This document shows positions 1 through 7,431 of a stretch of DNA of 12,397 bases, piece after piece; positions within the stretch are counted from its first letter, which is position 1; each line of letters begins with the position of its first letter. A program made the position numbers and the translations under genes. The DNA is from Legionella genomosp. 1 (GTDB taxonomy: Bacteria; Pseudomonadota; Gammaproteobacteria; Legionellales; Legionellaceae). Under the pieces are notes generated by a model. It was not told the DNA's origin. It was given only the letters and a program-made list of their open reading frames with translations, and did not search any database. The stretch lies in NCBI GenBank assembly GCA_945901965.1, contig CAMDMN010000036.1, positions 1-12,397 of the forward strand, read 5' to 3'.

Positions 1-738
1 TAAATCAACGAAGAATTCTTGATCATCGAATGTTAAAGGCACTTGTGAACCAACAAAGGCAAAACCTTGGCCAAGCTCAATAAGAAAGTCGCGAATATGG
101 GTGACCAGTGAGTCTTCTATAACGCGCTCACGAGCTTTGCCTTGAATAGTTAAAAAGTCAAAGTTGTATGGATCCTTTAACATTTCATTTGCTAGGTCGG
201 ATTGTAGGGTTGGTAATTGCTTATGGAAATTATTGATTTTCTTATTAGACTCTGCTTGTCGCTCATATAATTCGCTTTCGATCTGCATTTCTAAAACAGA
301 GCGTGACCAACTGTTTTTAATTGTTTGTTGGGCGTACCATTCTCGCTCAATATCATTTTTGATCATTTGCATTAAACGGACAATATGGCCCCACGGTAAT
401 TGCGAAACAGCCTGTTTCGTAAATTCAATTTCTGGATAAAGTGTTGCAAAGCGTCTCATGTGTTCAAGATTTCGTTTAGAAAACCCTTGCATCTCAGGGA
501 ACGCCTGCCGCATGTCATGAGAGAATTGCTCTAAAAATCCTGAGCCCCACTGATGGCTCTTTTGTTTCTCGATTAAGTCCTTACCTAGTTCCCAATAAAA
601 TTGGATTAATTCACTATTAGCGGCAATAGCAGCCCGAATTTGTGCTGTTTGTAATCGTTCTTTGATTCCACTTAAAAAATGTTTGTAGTTTTGATCAAGA
701 TGCAGTGATTCATTCGTTGTTTTAAGCTCTTTTTTCAT
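1..738 (-). CDS. yhcG: YhcG/DUF1016-family PD-(D/E)XK nuclease, 3' end outside the window
   Basis: An open frame runs from ATG at 738 off the left edge, giving 246 residues with no stop. It carries the features of the YhcG (DUF1016) N-terminal domain: a helix around AQIRAAIAANSELIQFYWELG (residues 32-52), GFSKRNL at 85-91, the hallmark SQLPWGH at 112-118, then a WSR...LYERQ region and PQSDLA-like and DPYNFDFL-like segments. The visible end, FFVDL (242-246), should be the first acidic strand of the PD-(D/E)XK nuclease fold; the rest lies outside. Family members are usually about 340-370 residues. Known relatives are predicted nucleases often found in accessory or defence-rich regions; the substrate is unknown here. 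An AAGGAA ribosome site sits just upstream of the ATG. The gene is read away from the trp operon and has no visible partner in the window. Confidence 0.88.
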   Translation of the reverse strand, partial: MKKELKTTNESLHLDQNYKHFLSGIKERLQTAQIRAAIAANSELIQFYWELGKDLIEKQKSHQWGSGFLEQFSHDMRQAFPEMQGFSKRNLEHMRRFATLYPEIEFTKQAVSQLPWGHIVRLMQMIKNDIEREWYAQQTIKNSWSRSVLEMQIESELYERQAESNKKINNFHKQLPTLQSDLANEMLKDPYNFDFLTIQGKARERVIEDSLVTHIRDFLIELGQGFAFVGSQVPLTFDDQEFFVDL

Positions 739-952
739 AAAAATTTCCTTTGCTTTTAGGTTGGATTGTTAAAATATCAGTGGGGGTGATGGAACCCATG
801 CACTTCAAAATATAATCATTTATTTTTTGTAGGCTGCGTGATAATAGCAATTCATGGGGGTAATTAGAAATAGGTAAAGTGCGCGATTCATAATTTTATT
901 TATAAAAAGAAAATACTTAAAAAGTAGGTTGGTGATTTATGCGTCAAGTGAC

Positions 953-980
953 GTAGGGTAAGCAAAGCGCAGCAATCCAG
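953..980. repeat. Possible degenerate REP-like palindromic element
   Basis: The segment begins GTAGGGTAAGC, passes through AAGCGCAG and ends GCAATCCAG, so its ends form an imperfect stem (GGGTAAGC against GCAATCC with one bulge and one mismatch). This resembles the widespread small repeats of the GTAGGGTGGGC...GCCCACC type. Only one copy is visible, so repeat status is an inference from general form. Confidence 0.25.
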
Positions 981-1006
981 TTCGGTGCCATGATAAAGGG
1001 CTGCTC

Positions 1007-1045
1007 AGGCCTCACCAGGCACTTAATGGTAAAACACCTGAGCAA
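1007..1045 (+). pseudogene. Transposase integrase-core C-terminal remnant (IS3/IS481-like)
   Basis: Translated from 1007 in the plus strand, the DNA reads RPHQALNGKTPEQ. This is the signature found close to the C-terminus of many IS3- and IS481-type transposases (RPHxALxGxTPxx). Upstream in the same frame there is no integrase-core sequence and downstream no recognisable end, so only a fragment of roughly a dozen codons survives. No terminal inverted repeats were found. It most likely marks an old insertion that has been mostly deleted. The match is short, so chance similarity cannot be excluded. Confidence 0.45.
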
Positions 1046-1151
1046 ATAATTTTTATCAACGAAATATCTAACCTTTACAGCAATGGCGCTGAAGTTAGCT
1101 CCATATTTACAAGCAAAGCAAGACGATATGTATTTTCTTCATGCCAACATG

Positions 1152-1370
1152 TTACTCTTCAACTTCAAGACAACAAGCAATTGGTTCTAAATCAGAGTAA
1201 GGTACTGTAGGTAAAAAATCGTTGGTATAACATCGAGATACATCAAAATTTTTATCAATAATATTTAAGTGCTGGGTATAACGCCCTACTTTATTCCAAT
1301 CTCTCTCTACATTGTTTAATGAACGTGAAAAAAATGGCAATGTGTGGGTTATAGCTACAGATCCGGACAA
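1152..1370 (-). CDS. Doubtful hypothetical ORF, possibly a gene remnant
   Basis: A 72-codon frame with a TTG start and no clear ribosome site. The open frame extends upstream only about eight codons to a stop and contains no ATG. The translation has balanced composition, with stretches such as NNVERDWNKVGRY and RCYTNDFLPTVPY that read like real protein, and it ends in EVEE. It could be the C-terminal remnant of a larger gene whose 5' part is lost. I do not recognise a family. Its place between a transposase remnant and an orphan antidote fits decay, but a chance ORF is equally possible. Confidence 0.22.
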   Translation of the reverse strand: MSGSVAITHTLPFFSRSLNNVERDWNKVGRYTQHLNIIDKNFDVSRCYTNDFLPTVPYSDLEPIACCLEVEE

Positions 1371-1513
1371 CTCTATTAGCTCGCAACAAGCATGTTAAAA
1401 CAAAAATGTTAATGCATTTATAGCGACTTTTACGTTATCAACAGAAATTGATGAATAACATTAATATGTTACTTCCGGATTCATTAAAACGAAACACCAG
1501 AAAAAAATCCCGG

Positions 1514-1541
1514 TTGCATTTTGTAGCTAATAAGCTACAAT
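1514..1541 (+). promoter_or_regulatory. Sigma70-type promoter of the antidote gene
   Basis: TTGCAT (1514-1519) and TACAAT (1536-1541) are separated by 16 bases, a good -35/-10 pair. The predicted start lies near 1548, about 16 bases before the ATG at 1564. The -10 and most of the spacer lie inside the palindrome at 1521-1540, so bound repressor would block polymerase. Confidence 0.6.
1521..1540. promoter_or_regulatory. Perfect palindromic operator of the antidote promoter
   Basis: TTGTAGCT, four bases AATA, then AGCTACAA: two perfect 8-base arms. It overlaps the -10 hexamer of the preceding promoter. A dyad of this kind next to a Xre/HigA-like antidote gene is the usual site for autorepression. 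The dyad is seen directly; its role is inferred from position. Confidence 0.65.
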
Positions 1542-1563
1542 AAGTAATGAAAGAGATTCGCTT

Positions 1564-1884
1564 ATGAACCATGATAATATTATGAAAAACACCGCTAGCT
1601 ATCACGATAGACTATTGGAGAGCCTCACAAATAAAGGCGAGGCGATTGCTTATTTAAAAGTCGCGCTAGAAGAATATGAAGAAGATCACGATACTGAAGT
1701 ATTCATGCTCGCTTTGCGTAACGTGGCTCAAGCCTCTGGTGGAATAAGCAAGCTATCGGAAAAAACAAAACTGAATAGAGAGCATCTATACCGCATACTA
1801 TCAAAACGCGGTAACCCCAGATTAATCACTCTAGATACTGTTTTGAGAGGACTTGGATTTCGGTTATCCATTGAAGCTGTTTAA
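1564..1884 (+). CDS. HI1420-type addiction-module antidote, HTH regulator (solitary)
   Basis: A 106-residue protein of the 'putative addiction module antidote' family (COG3636, HI1420-like). The N-terminal part ends in the family-typical run EAIAYLKVALEEYEED (26-41). The C-terminal half is a helix-turn-helix of the phage-repressor type: GGISKLSEKTKLNREHLYR (59-77), followed by NPRLITLDTVLRGLGFRLSI. In known pairs such as HI1419-HI1420, a small RelE/HigB-like toxin gene precedes the antidote. Here no such toxin is found on either side. The promoter and palindrome lie directly before the antidote, so the toxin has been lost or the gene now acts as a free regulator. The ATG at 1564 has a GAAAGAGA-like site at suitable distance; ATG at 1582 is an alternative start. 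The gene converges on trpA. Confidence 0.82.
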   Translation: MNHDNIMKNTASYHDRLLESLTNKGEAIAYLKVALEEYEEDHDTEVFMLALRNVAQASGGISKLSEKTKLNREHLYRILSKRGNPRLITLDTVLRGLGFRLSIEAV

Positions 1885-1932
1885 TTACGTCCAAGTCCAA
1901 GGACGACCAATGTTAGCTATGTGATTCTCACG

Positions 1933-2703
1933 TCATTTTGAAATTGCCTCGCAAAGTGTTTTAGCTAACGCCGTAAAACTCCCAAGTCCATCTTGTTCTA
2001 GTGAATTAACCAGTAGACTTCCGATAATCACACCATCAGCAAATTTTGCGACAGCGGCTGCTTGCTCATTATTTGAAATTCCAAACCCTATCGCAATTTT
2101 AGTATTTGGGAAATGGGTTCGTAAGAGCAGAACTTCAGCTTTTAAATTATCTGAAAGAGCCACCTGTATGCCGGTCACGGCCAATCGCGATATGTAATAC
2201 AAAAAACTTGGATTTAGTTGTTTGTAAAGACTATACCGTTTAGGATCAGTTGTGGGTGAGGTAAGTAAGATGATTTCCAAGCCTGCTTGCTGCAATGTCA
2301 TATAAAAATCCTGATCTTCTTCAGGTGGTAAATCAACAATAAGCACGCCATTAATACCCGCCTCTTTAGCTTTTATCGCGAACAATTCGGATCCTAAGGC
2401 CAATAAAGGATTTAAATAAGTAAATAATAATATGGGCGTGTGACACCCTTGCAAACGAAGTTCCTTGACCATTGCAAATATACTATTAAGAGTTATCCCT
2501 TGATTTAATGCAATTTCAGCAGCACGTTGATTAACTGGGCCATCTGCTACAGGATCTGAAAAAGGTACGCCAAGTTCAATGATATCAGCACCTGCTTCTG
2601 TTAAGGCAATAATAGCCTGTTTAGACTCTTTTAATGTGGGATGACCCGCCATAATAAAAGGTATGAATAGGGTTTTTTTTGATTCAAAGGCTTGTCTAAT
2701 CAT
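1933..2703 (-). CDS. trpA: Tryptophan synthase alpha chain
   Basis: A 256-residue TIM-barrel protein. The alpha subunit splits indole-3-glycerol phosphate into indole and glyceraldehyde 3-phosphate, and indole is channelled to TrpB. The catalytic acids are present: Glu43 in IELGVPFSDP and Asp54 in VADGP, equal to Glu49 and Asp60 of the Salmonella enzyme. Other family motifs are FTYLNP, VDLPPEE, SPTTDP, GFGIS and GVIIGS. The usual SRxGVTG reads SRLAVTG, a small deviation. It is the last gene of the operon. Its ATG overlaps the trpB stop by eight bases, and a GGAG ribosome site lies inside the trpB end, which implies coupled translation. It ends about 48 bases from the convergent antidote gene. 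No clear intrinsic terminator was seen after it. Confidence 0.97.
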   Translation of the reverse strand: MIRQAFESKKTLFIPFIMAGHPTLKESKQAIIALTEAGADIIELGVPFSDPVADGPVNQRAAEIALNQGITLNSIFAMVKELRLQGCHTPILLFTYLNPLLALGSELFAIKAKEAGINGVLIVDLPPEEDQDFYMTLQQAGLEIILLTSPTTDPKRYSLYKQLNPSFLYYISRLAVTGIQVALSDNLKAEVLLLRTHFPNTKIAIGFGISNNEQAAAVAKFADGVIIGSLLVNSLEQDGLGSFTALAKTLCEAISK

Positions 2704-3889
2704 GAGCTATCTCCTGCTCCAAATATTGGCTTAATGTTTCTACATCTTTATCTCCACGACCTGATAAACCAATCAACATGTGATAGTCTTTTGGTAAGGT
2801 TGGTGCGCGTCGTATGGCGTAGGCTATAGCGTGGGCGCTTTCCAGTGCGGGGATAATGCCCTCTACTCGAGCCAGTAAAAATGCTGCATTAATAGCTTCA
2901 TCATCGCGAGCGTTGGTATATTCCACACGTTTTATATCGTGTAAAAAAGCATGTTCAGGACCTACGCTTGGATAATCAAGGCCCGCTGAAATACTGTGGG
3001 TATTAGCGACTTGTCCTTGTTCATCTTGTAACAGATAACTCTTGGTTCCTTGTAACACACCAACACGACCATTTAAAAATCGTGCCGCATGTTGACCTAA
3101 AGCATCTCCTGTACCACCAGCTTCAACACCAGTCATTTTGACATTGGTATCGTCTAGGAAAGGATAAAACAACCCAATGGCATTACTTCCCCCACCTACA
3201 CAAGCGACTAACTCATCGGGTAGTTTCCCTATGAGCTCAATGATTTGGCGGCGTGATTCAATGCCAATTACGCGCTGAAAATCCCTGACTATTGTCGGAT
3301 AAGGATGTGGGCCTAAGGCTGAACCTAAAACATAATAAGTGTCTTTAACATTGGCAACCCAGTCTCGCATCGCCTCGGAAGTAGCATCTTTTAAAGTCTT
3401 AGAGCCTGAATGAACTGCACGAACTTCAGCGCCCAAACATTGCATGCGTACCACATTAAGCCGTTGACGCCTCATATCGACTTCACCCATGTACACCACA
3501 CATTGCATTCCGAGTAAGCTTGCAACTGTAGCTGTCGCGACACCGTGTTGACCTGCGCCTGTTTCTGCAATTAAGCGTGTTTTACCCATGAATTTTGCCA
3601 GCAATCCTTGGCCGATGGTGTTATTAATTTTATGAGCGCCAGTATGTGTAAGATCTTCACGTTTGAGATATATCCGTGCTCCATTAAGATGATTAGATAA
3701 TCTTCTGGCAAAATAAAGTGGGGTTGGCCGTCCAACAAAAGTTTTAAGATATTCTTTAAGCTCCTGCTGAAATATCTTCTCATCTTTTAAAGTGGTATAA
3801 GCATTTTCAAGCTCTGCGAGAGGTGCTATAAGTGTTTCGGGTGCAAAACAGCCACCATAATTGCCAAAATAGCCTTTCTTAATTGTCAT
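2696..3889 (-). CDS. trpB: Tryptophan synthase beta chain
   Basis: The PLP enzyme that joins indole and L-serine to make L-tryptophan, in complex with TrpA. From ATG at 3889 it has 397 residues, the same as the E. coli protein. Numbering then matches the known enzyme exactly: the PLP lysine is Lys87 in HTGAHKINN and the catalytic Glu109 is in AETGAGQHG. The phosphate-binding GGGSNAIG loop follows. A longer frame opens at 3964, but its extra 25 residues lie inside trpF and look unlike TrpB. The 3889 start has GAGGA eight bases upstream and begins the typical YFGNYGG sequence. It overlaps the trpF stop by 11 bases. Confidence 0.97.
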   Translation of the reverse strand: MTIKKGYFGNYGGCFAPETLIAPLAELENAYTTLKDEKIFQQELKEYLKTFVGRPTPLYFARRLSNHLNGARIYLKREDLTHTGAHKINNTIGQGLLAKFMGKTRLIAETGAGQHGVATATVASLLGMQCVVYMGEVDMRRQRLNVVRMQCLGAEVRAVHSGSKTLKDATSEAMRDWVANVKDTYYVLGSALGPHPYPTIVRDFQRVIGIESRRQIIELIGKLPDELVACVGGGSNAIGLFYPFLDDTNVKMTGVEAGGTGDALGQHAARFLNGRVGVLQGTKSYLLQDEQGQVANTHSISAGLDYPSVGPEHAFLHDIKRVEYTNARDDEAINAAFLLARVEGIIPALESAHAIAYAIRRAPTLPKDYHMLIGLSGRGDKDVETLSQYLEQEIAHD

Positions 3890-4496
3890 GTTTGCAGTCC
3901 TCAAATAAACGGTTAATCTGTGATTTATCTTTGATCCCAGGTGCATGTTCGACGCCACTTGCAAGATCTAATGCATAAGGGTTTACGGCTGTAATGGCAT
4001 CTTTCGCATTATTTGCATTTAATCCACCGGCGAGAATCAATCGGTAATCTTTAGCCATGGTTTGGGCTAATACCCAATTGGCACGTCGTCCTGTTCCACC
4101 TCGCAAGTCATTATGAATTTTAGGAGCATCAAGCAAAACATAACGGTAAGAATTAAGAATTGAGGCCTGTGGTAAATCATTTTTTGTTGCGGCTTGTAAC
4201 GACAAAATCACTCGATCTTTAAATGAATTAGGGGCATCGTTTAAAGGCGCATACACTTGCACCAGATCCAAGCCAAGGTCGTCCATGTTCTTTAGCAGCG
4301 TGTCATACGGTTCATCAATATAGATGCCAACTTTAAGTGTTGATTTGGGCAAGGCGTTAATTATTTCTTTGGCAACAGGGTGTGAAATATACCGTGGTGA
4401 TTTCTTGTAAAAATTAAATCCCAGCGCCCAGGCATTAAGTTGACAACAATGCAAAGCGTCCGAGAGATTCATTAACCCACAAATTTTAATTTTCAT
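3879..4496 (-). CDS. trpF: Phosphoribosylanthranilate isomerase
   Basis: Performs the Amadori rearrangement of phosphoribosylanthranilate to CdRP, the step between TrpD and TrpC. From ATG at 4496 the protein has 205 residues, normal for stand-alone TrpF. The general base is Cys6 in KIKICGL and the general acid is Asp123 in YVLLDAP. The phosphate-binding segments GGTGRRANW, LAGGLNANN and LDLASGVEHAPGIKD are present. The usual QLHG motif reads QVYA (80-83), and the protein is rather divergent overall. An upstream ATG at 4541 would add 15 residues from within trpC and is less likely; the 4496 start is preceded by GGGGGAT. It is a separate gene, not fused to trpC as in E. coli, and overlaps both neighbours by 11 bases. 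Confidence 0.94.
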   Translation of the reverse strand: MKIKICGLMNLSDALHCCQLNAWALGFNFYKKSPRYISHPVAKEIINALPKSTLKVGIYIDEPYDTLLKNMDDLGLDLVQVYAPLNDAPNSFKDRVILSLQAATKNDLPQASILNSYRYVLLDAPKIHNDLRGGTGRRANWVLAQTMAKDYRLILAGGLNANNAKDAITAVNPYALDLASGVEHAPGIKDKSQINRLFEDCKHDN

Positions 4497-5259
4497 TATT
4501 ATCCCCCAGAAATCGCTGTAATGCTTGACCTGGGTTTTCATTTTTCATGAAATGTGAGCCGATTAAGCATCCATTCACTCCACGCTTTGTCATAGTATTT
4601 AAATCTGCTTTTGTCGCAATGCCACTTTCAGCAATTACAAAAATATCCTTGGGAATTGATTTAATTAAGCTATCTGAAACTCCTAAATCTATGGTTAATG
4701 TAGTTAAATTACGATGATTGATTCCTATAAGCTTTGGATTAAGTGTAAGTGCTATCTCTAACTCGGCTAAATCATGTACTTCGATCAAAGAGGTTAGACC
4801 AAGGCTTAACGCATAATCATAAAGCGACCTTAAAAGCTTAGGATTTAAAAAAGCCACAATTAACAGCACGGCGTTTGCGCCATACAGTAACCCTTGAGCA
4901 ATCTGTGCTTTACTCAAAATAAAATCTTTAAGTAAAATATGGGCTTCTGGATAAGCCTTACGTACAGCTCGAATAGTTTCAATATTTCCTTGAAAATATT
5001 CAGGCTCAGCTAGGATTGACAAGGCCGCGGCGCCATTGGATAAATAATCCCCGGCAATCGCGACAGCATCAAGACTTCCATGATAAATCCTGCCACGTGA
5101 GGGGCTTGCAAACTTGATTTCAGCAATAATTGCAGGAGTTGTTGATGCCTCGAACACGTCACAAAAATTTAATCTGTTGGGCGTTAAAGCGGACTTAATC
5201 TGAATAGAATCAGCTCTGGAACGCACACTGTTTTTAATTGTTTCGATAAAATTATTCAT
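4486..5259 (-). CDS. trpC: Indole-3-glycerol phosphate synthase
   Basis: Closes the ring of CdRP with loss of CO2 and water to give indole-3-glycerol phosphate. The protein has 257 residues, the usual size for a monofunctional TrpC. Barrel motifs appear in order: IIAEIKFASPSRG, LSILAEPEYFQG, ILLKDFI, ANAVLLIVAFL, LIEVHD, IGINHRNL, VIAESGI and GCLIGSHFM. The lysine in EIKFASPS, the lysine in LLKDF, and the Asn and Arg of GINHRNL are active-site residues of the family. The ATG follows AAGGATAATA. The AAGG of that ribosome site overlaps the trpD stop codon, so initiation is probably coupled. Confidence 0.95.
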   Translation of the reverse strand: MNNFIETIKNSVRSRADSIQIKSALTPNRLNFCDVFEASTTPAIIAEIKFASPSRGRIYHGSLDAVAIAGDYLSNGAAALSILAEPEYFQGNIETIRAVRKAYPEAHILLKDFILSKAQIAQGLLYGANAVLLIVAFLNPKLLRSLYDYALSLGLTSLIEVHDLAELEIALTLNPKLIGINHRNLTTLTIDLGVSDSLIKSIPKDIFVIAESGIATKADLNTMTKRGVNGCLIGSHFMKNENPGQALQRFLGDNNEN

Positions 5260-5267
5260 TATTATCC

Positions 5268-6269
5268 TTAAGTAAGTGATAGGCTTTGGAGATTTTGTAA
5301 AAAGGCGGCAGTACGTCCTGCCACAATGGCCGCTCGCGCCATTTCAACACCTTCTTTCAATGTGGAAACCTTCTCCGTCACCAAAAGCCCAGCAGCGCTA
5401 TTTAAAAGAACGATATCTAACTTGGCATCGTTTATTTTTCCTGAGAATAGATCGCGAATAATATCGGCATTTTGAGTACTATTTCCGCCAACAACGTCTT
5501 GTAAAGGTGCATACTTAAGACCCACTTCTTCAGGATTAATCCGATATTCGGTTATTAGACCATTACGAAGTTCAACAATGGTTGATGGAGCGCTAATGCT
5601 GAGCTCATCCAATCCATCATCAGAATGCACCACAAAAGCATGGTGTAAACCCGAGGCTTTTAATACGTGGGCCACAGTAGTAAGAAGATGACGTTGAGAG
5701 ACACCAAGTAGTTGACGTTTCGGACGCACGGGATTAATCAGTGGCCCTAAAGTATTAAGTACTGTAGCTATTCTCAAATGTTTACGCACCTCACCAAATG
5801 AGCTTAACAACGGGTTAAATAACGGCGCCCATAAGTAGGCATAACCCTGTGTTTCTAGCTGAGTTATGCATGCTTTGGATGTTTCTGGCATTGGAATTCC
5901 TAATTTTGCTAAAACATCAGTACTTCCAGAAAGGCTTGTGACACGTCTCCCGCCATGCTTTGCTACTCTAACTCCCAAGCTTGCAACTACTAAACTTGCG
6001 GCAGTGGAAATATTAAATGTTCCAAGACCATCACCGCCGGTACCCACAATATCAAGAACTTCATGGGGATAATCAATTGGAACTGAATGCTCTAAAAAGG
6101 CTTTCATAGCACCTATAAGCTCTTCTTCCGTTTCCTTCTTTTGAGCAAATGCACTTAAAATCTTAGCTTGCTCTAACAATGGATAAGTTGCCATTTGCGA
6201 AAATAAGGCATAACTTTCATCGCGAGTCAGATCTTTTCCGGCCATTAACTTGTTTAAATAAATAGTCAT
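5268..6269 (-). CDS. trpD: Anthranilate phosphoribosyltransferase
   Basis: Joins anthranilate to PRPP, giving phosphoribosylanthranilate. A 333-residue stand-alone enzyme with no TrpG amidotransferase domain. The PRPP-binding GTGGDGLGTFNIST and the KHGGRRVTSLSGSTDVL segment are present, as are the metal-binding acids in HSDDGLDELS. In the family the second segment usually reads KHGNRxxSSxxGSADVL, so there is mild divergence. A GAAGGTGA site overlapping the kynU end precedes the ATG, with one base between the kynU TGA and this ATG. Here its anthranilate can come from the KynU reaction encoded just upstream. Confidence 0.96.
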   Translation of the reverse strand: MTIYLNKLMAGKDLTRDESYALFSQMATYPLLEQAKILSAFAQKKETEEELIGAMKAFLEHSVPIDYPHEVLDIVGTGGDGLGTFNISTAASLVVASLGVRVAKHGGRRVTSLSGSTDVLAKLGIPMPETSKACITQLETQGYAYLWAPLFNPLLSSFGEVRKHLRIATVLNTLGPLINPVRPKRQLLGVSQRHLLTTVAHVLKASGLHHAFVVHSDDGLDELSISAPSTIVELRNGLITEYRINPEEVGLKYAPLQDVVGGNSTQNADIIRDLFSGKINDAKLDIVLLNSAAGLLVTEKVSTLKEGVEMARAAIVAGRTAAFLQNLQSLSLT

Positions 6270-6270
6270 G

Positions 6271-7431
6271 TCAGGTCACCTTCAATGTTTGTTGGTACTG
6301 AGGAATTTGATAAATTTTAGTGTTAAGAATATGACGTAGTTGCTCCACGCATTGGTGTATATCCGATAAATTTAAATACAAAGGATTAACACAGATGCGA
6401 ATTACCGAAGGCTTGCGATAATCAACAATCACGCCATAATCAATTAACGCGCGTGCAAGAGCCGCGCCTTTTTCATGAATAAAAGCAACATGTCCACCGC
6501 GCGCGTTATTTAAGGGGGTGAGCACGTTTAGCCCCAAAGCTTTAAGTGCTTGAATTAAAATCATGGAATGTTTCAGGCTCATCGCATATAACGCGGCCAT
6601 ATCAATACCTTCTATACTTTTTAACGCACCTTCTAAGGCTTTTAAACTCAACACATAAGGTGTTCCGCCAAGAAATTGAGTTGCAGATCGCGCCTGAAAA
6701 ATTGCTTCAAAGGCAAAGGGATTGTCATGCCCCATCCAACCATAGATAGGACTGATTAATTCATTTTGATATCGCTTATGAATATAAATAAACGCTGGTG
6801 CCCCAGGCCCTCCATTGAGGTATTTGTAGGTGCATCCAACTGCAAAATCAGCATTTGAAGCCTGAATATCAAGCGGCAAGGCTCCCACACTATGTGATAA
6901 ATCCCATACGGTTAAAATACCTTGTTGATGCGCCAGAGCGGTTATCTGGTTAATATCATACATACTGGCATCACGATAATTGACCTGAGTTAGCATCAAT
7001 ACCGCCACTTGCTCGTTAAGATTTTCAAGTAATAATTCACGTGGAACAATCTTGAGAGTAACGGTTTCATTAAATGCTTTAATACCTTGAGCAATATAAT
7101 TATCAGCCGGAAAATTATCATCAGTTGTAAGGATCACACGGCGTTTATGATTGATTTTTAAAGCGCCCATCAAAACTTTAAATAAATTCACAGAAGTCGA
7201 ATCACTTACCACCACATCTTTTTGGTCAGCACCAATTAACGGTGCTATCCTCGCAGCAACCTTAAAGGGTAAATCAATCCATGCATCTGTATTCCATGCT
7301 TTGACAGCCTCAGTACTCCATGCCTGCATTAGATGCTCGACTTCTAGCTTAGCTAATTTAGGCATAGGGCCTAATGAATGGCCACACATATAAATTTGAT
7401 CGATAGGTAGAACAAAATCATTTTTGCGCAT
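6271..7431 (-). CDS. kynU: Kynureninase
   Basis: A PLP enzyme that cleaves L-kynurenine to anthranilate and L-alanine. The protein has 386 residues, slightly shorter than typical (about 400-420). In order it shows an N-terminal YMCGHSLGPMP (usually GNSLG), SDSTSVNLFK (76-85, PLP phosphate binding), QVNYRDASMYD (149-159), WDLSHSVGALP with Asp177, and TYKYLNGGPGAP with the PLP lysine at Lys203. These motifs separate kynureninase from other fold-type I enzymes. The start overlaps the permease stop by one base in TAATG, with AAGGAG upstream. No tryptophan dioxygenase or kynurenine formamidase is present, so kynurenine must come from outside. Its place between a transporter and trpD points to anthranilate supply for tryptophan synthesis rather than catabolism. 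Confidence 0.94.
   Translation of the reverse strand: MRKNDFVLPIDQIYMCGHSLGPMPKLAKLEVEHLMQAWSTEAVKAWNTDAWIDLPFKVAARIAPLIGADQKDVVVSDSTSVNLFKVLMGALKINHKRRVILTTDDNFPADNYIAQGIKAFNETVTLKIVPRELLLENLNEQVAVLMLTQVNYRDASMYDINQITALAHQQGILTVWDLSHSVGALPLDIQASNADFAVGCTYKYLNGGPGAPAFIYIHKRYQNELISPIYGWMGHDNPFAFEAIFQARSATQFLGGTPYVLSLKALEGALKSIEGIDMAALYAMSLKHSMILIQALKALGLNVLTPLNNARGGHVAFIHEKGAALARALIDYGVIVDYRKPSVIRICVNPLYLNLSDIHQCVEQLRHILNTKIYQIPQYQQTLKVT

Larger units (their letters stand above)
739..1563. other. Gene-poor accessory stretch
   Basis: This interval of about 820 bases lies between the yhcG-like gene and the antidote gene and has no convincing intact gene. From left to right it holds an AT-rich spacer (about 760-940), a repeat-like segment (953-980), a short transposase remnant (1007-1045), a weak reverse-strand ORF (1152-1370), and the promoter and operator of the antidote gene (1514-1541). 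The mix of mobile-element debris and an orphan antidote suggests a decayed insertion site. I found no tRNA and no attachment-site-like direct repeat. Confidence 0.6.

Noticed and set aside
164..439. Plus-strand ORF of 91 codons opposite the yhcG-like gene
   Set aside because: It is antisense to a strongly recognised protein and has no family-like features.
1888..1905. Hairpin CGTCC/GGACG between the antidote gene and trpA as a shared terminator
   Set aside because: The stem is only five pairs with an eight-base loop and no T-run follows on either strand.
3890..3964. N-terminal extension of TrpB from an ATG at 3964
   Set aside because: The extra 25 residues lie inside trpF, do not resemble TrpB, and the start at 3889 has a good ribosome site and gives exact numbering to known catalytic residues.
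4497..4541. N-terminal extension of TrpF from an ATG at 4541
   Set aside because: TrpF proteins begin at the first barrel strand (MKIKICG), and GGGGGAT precedes the 4496 start.
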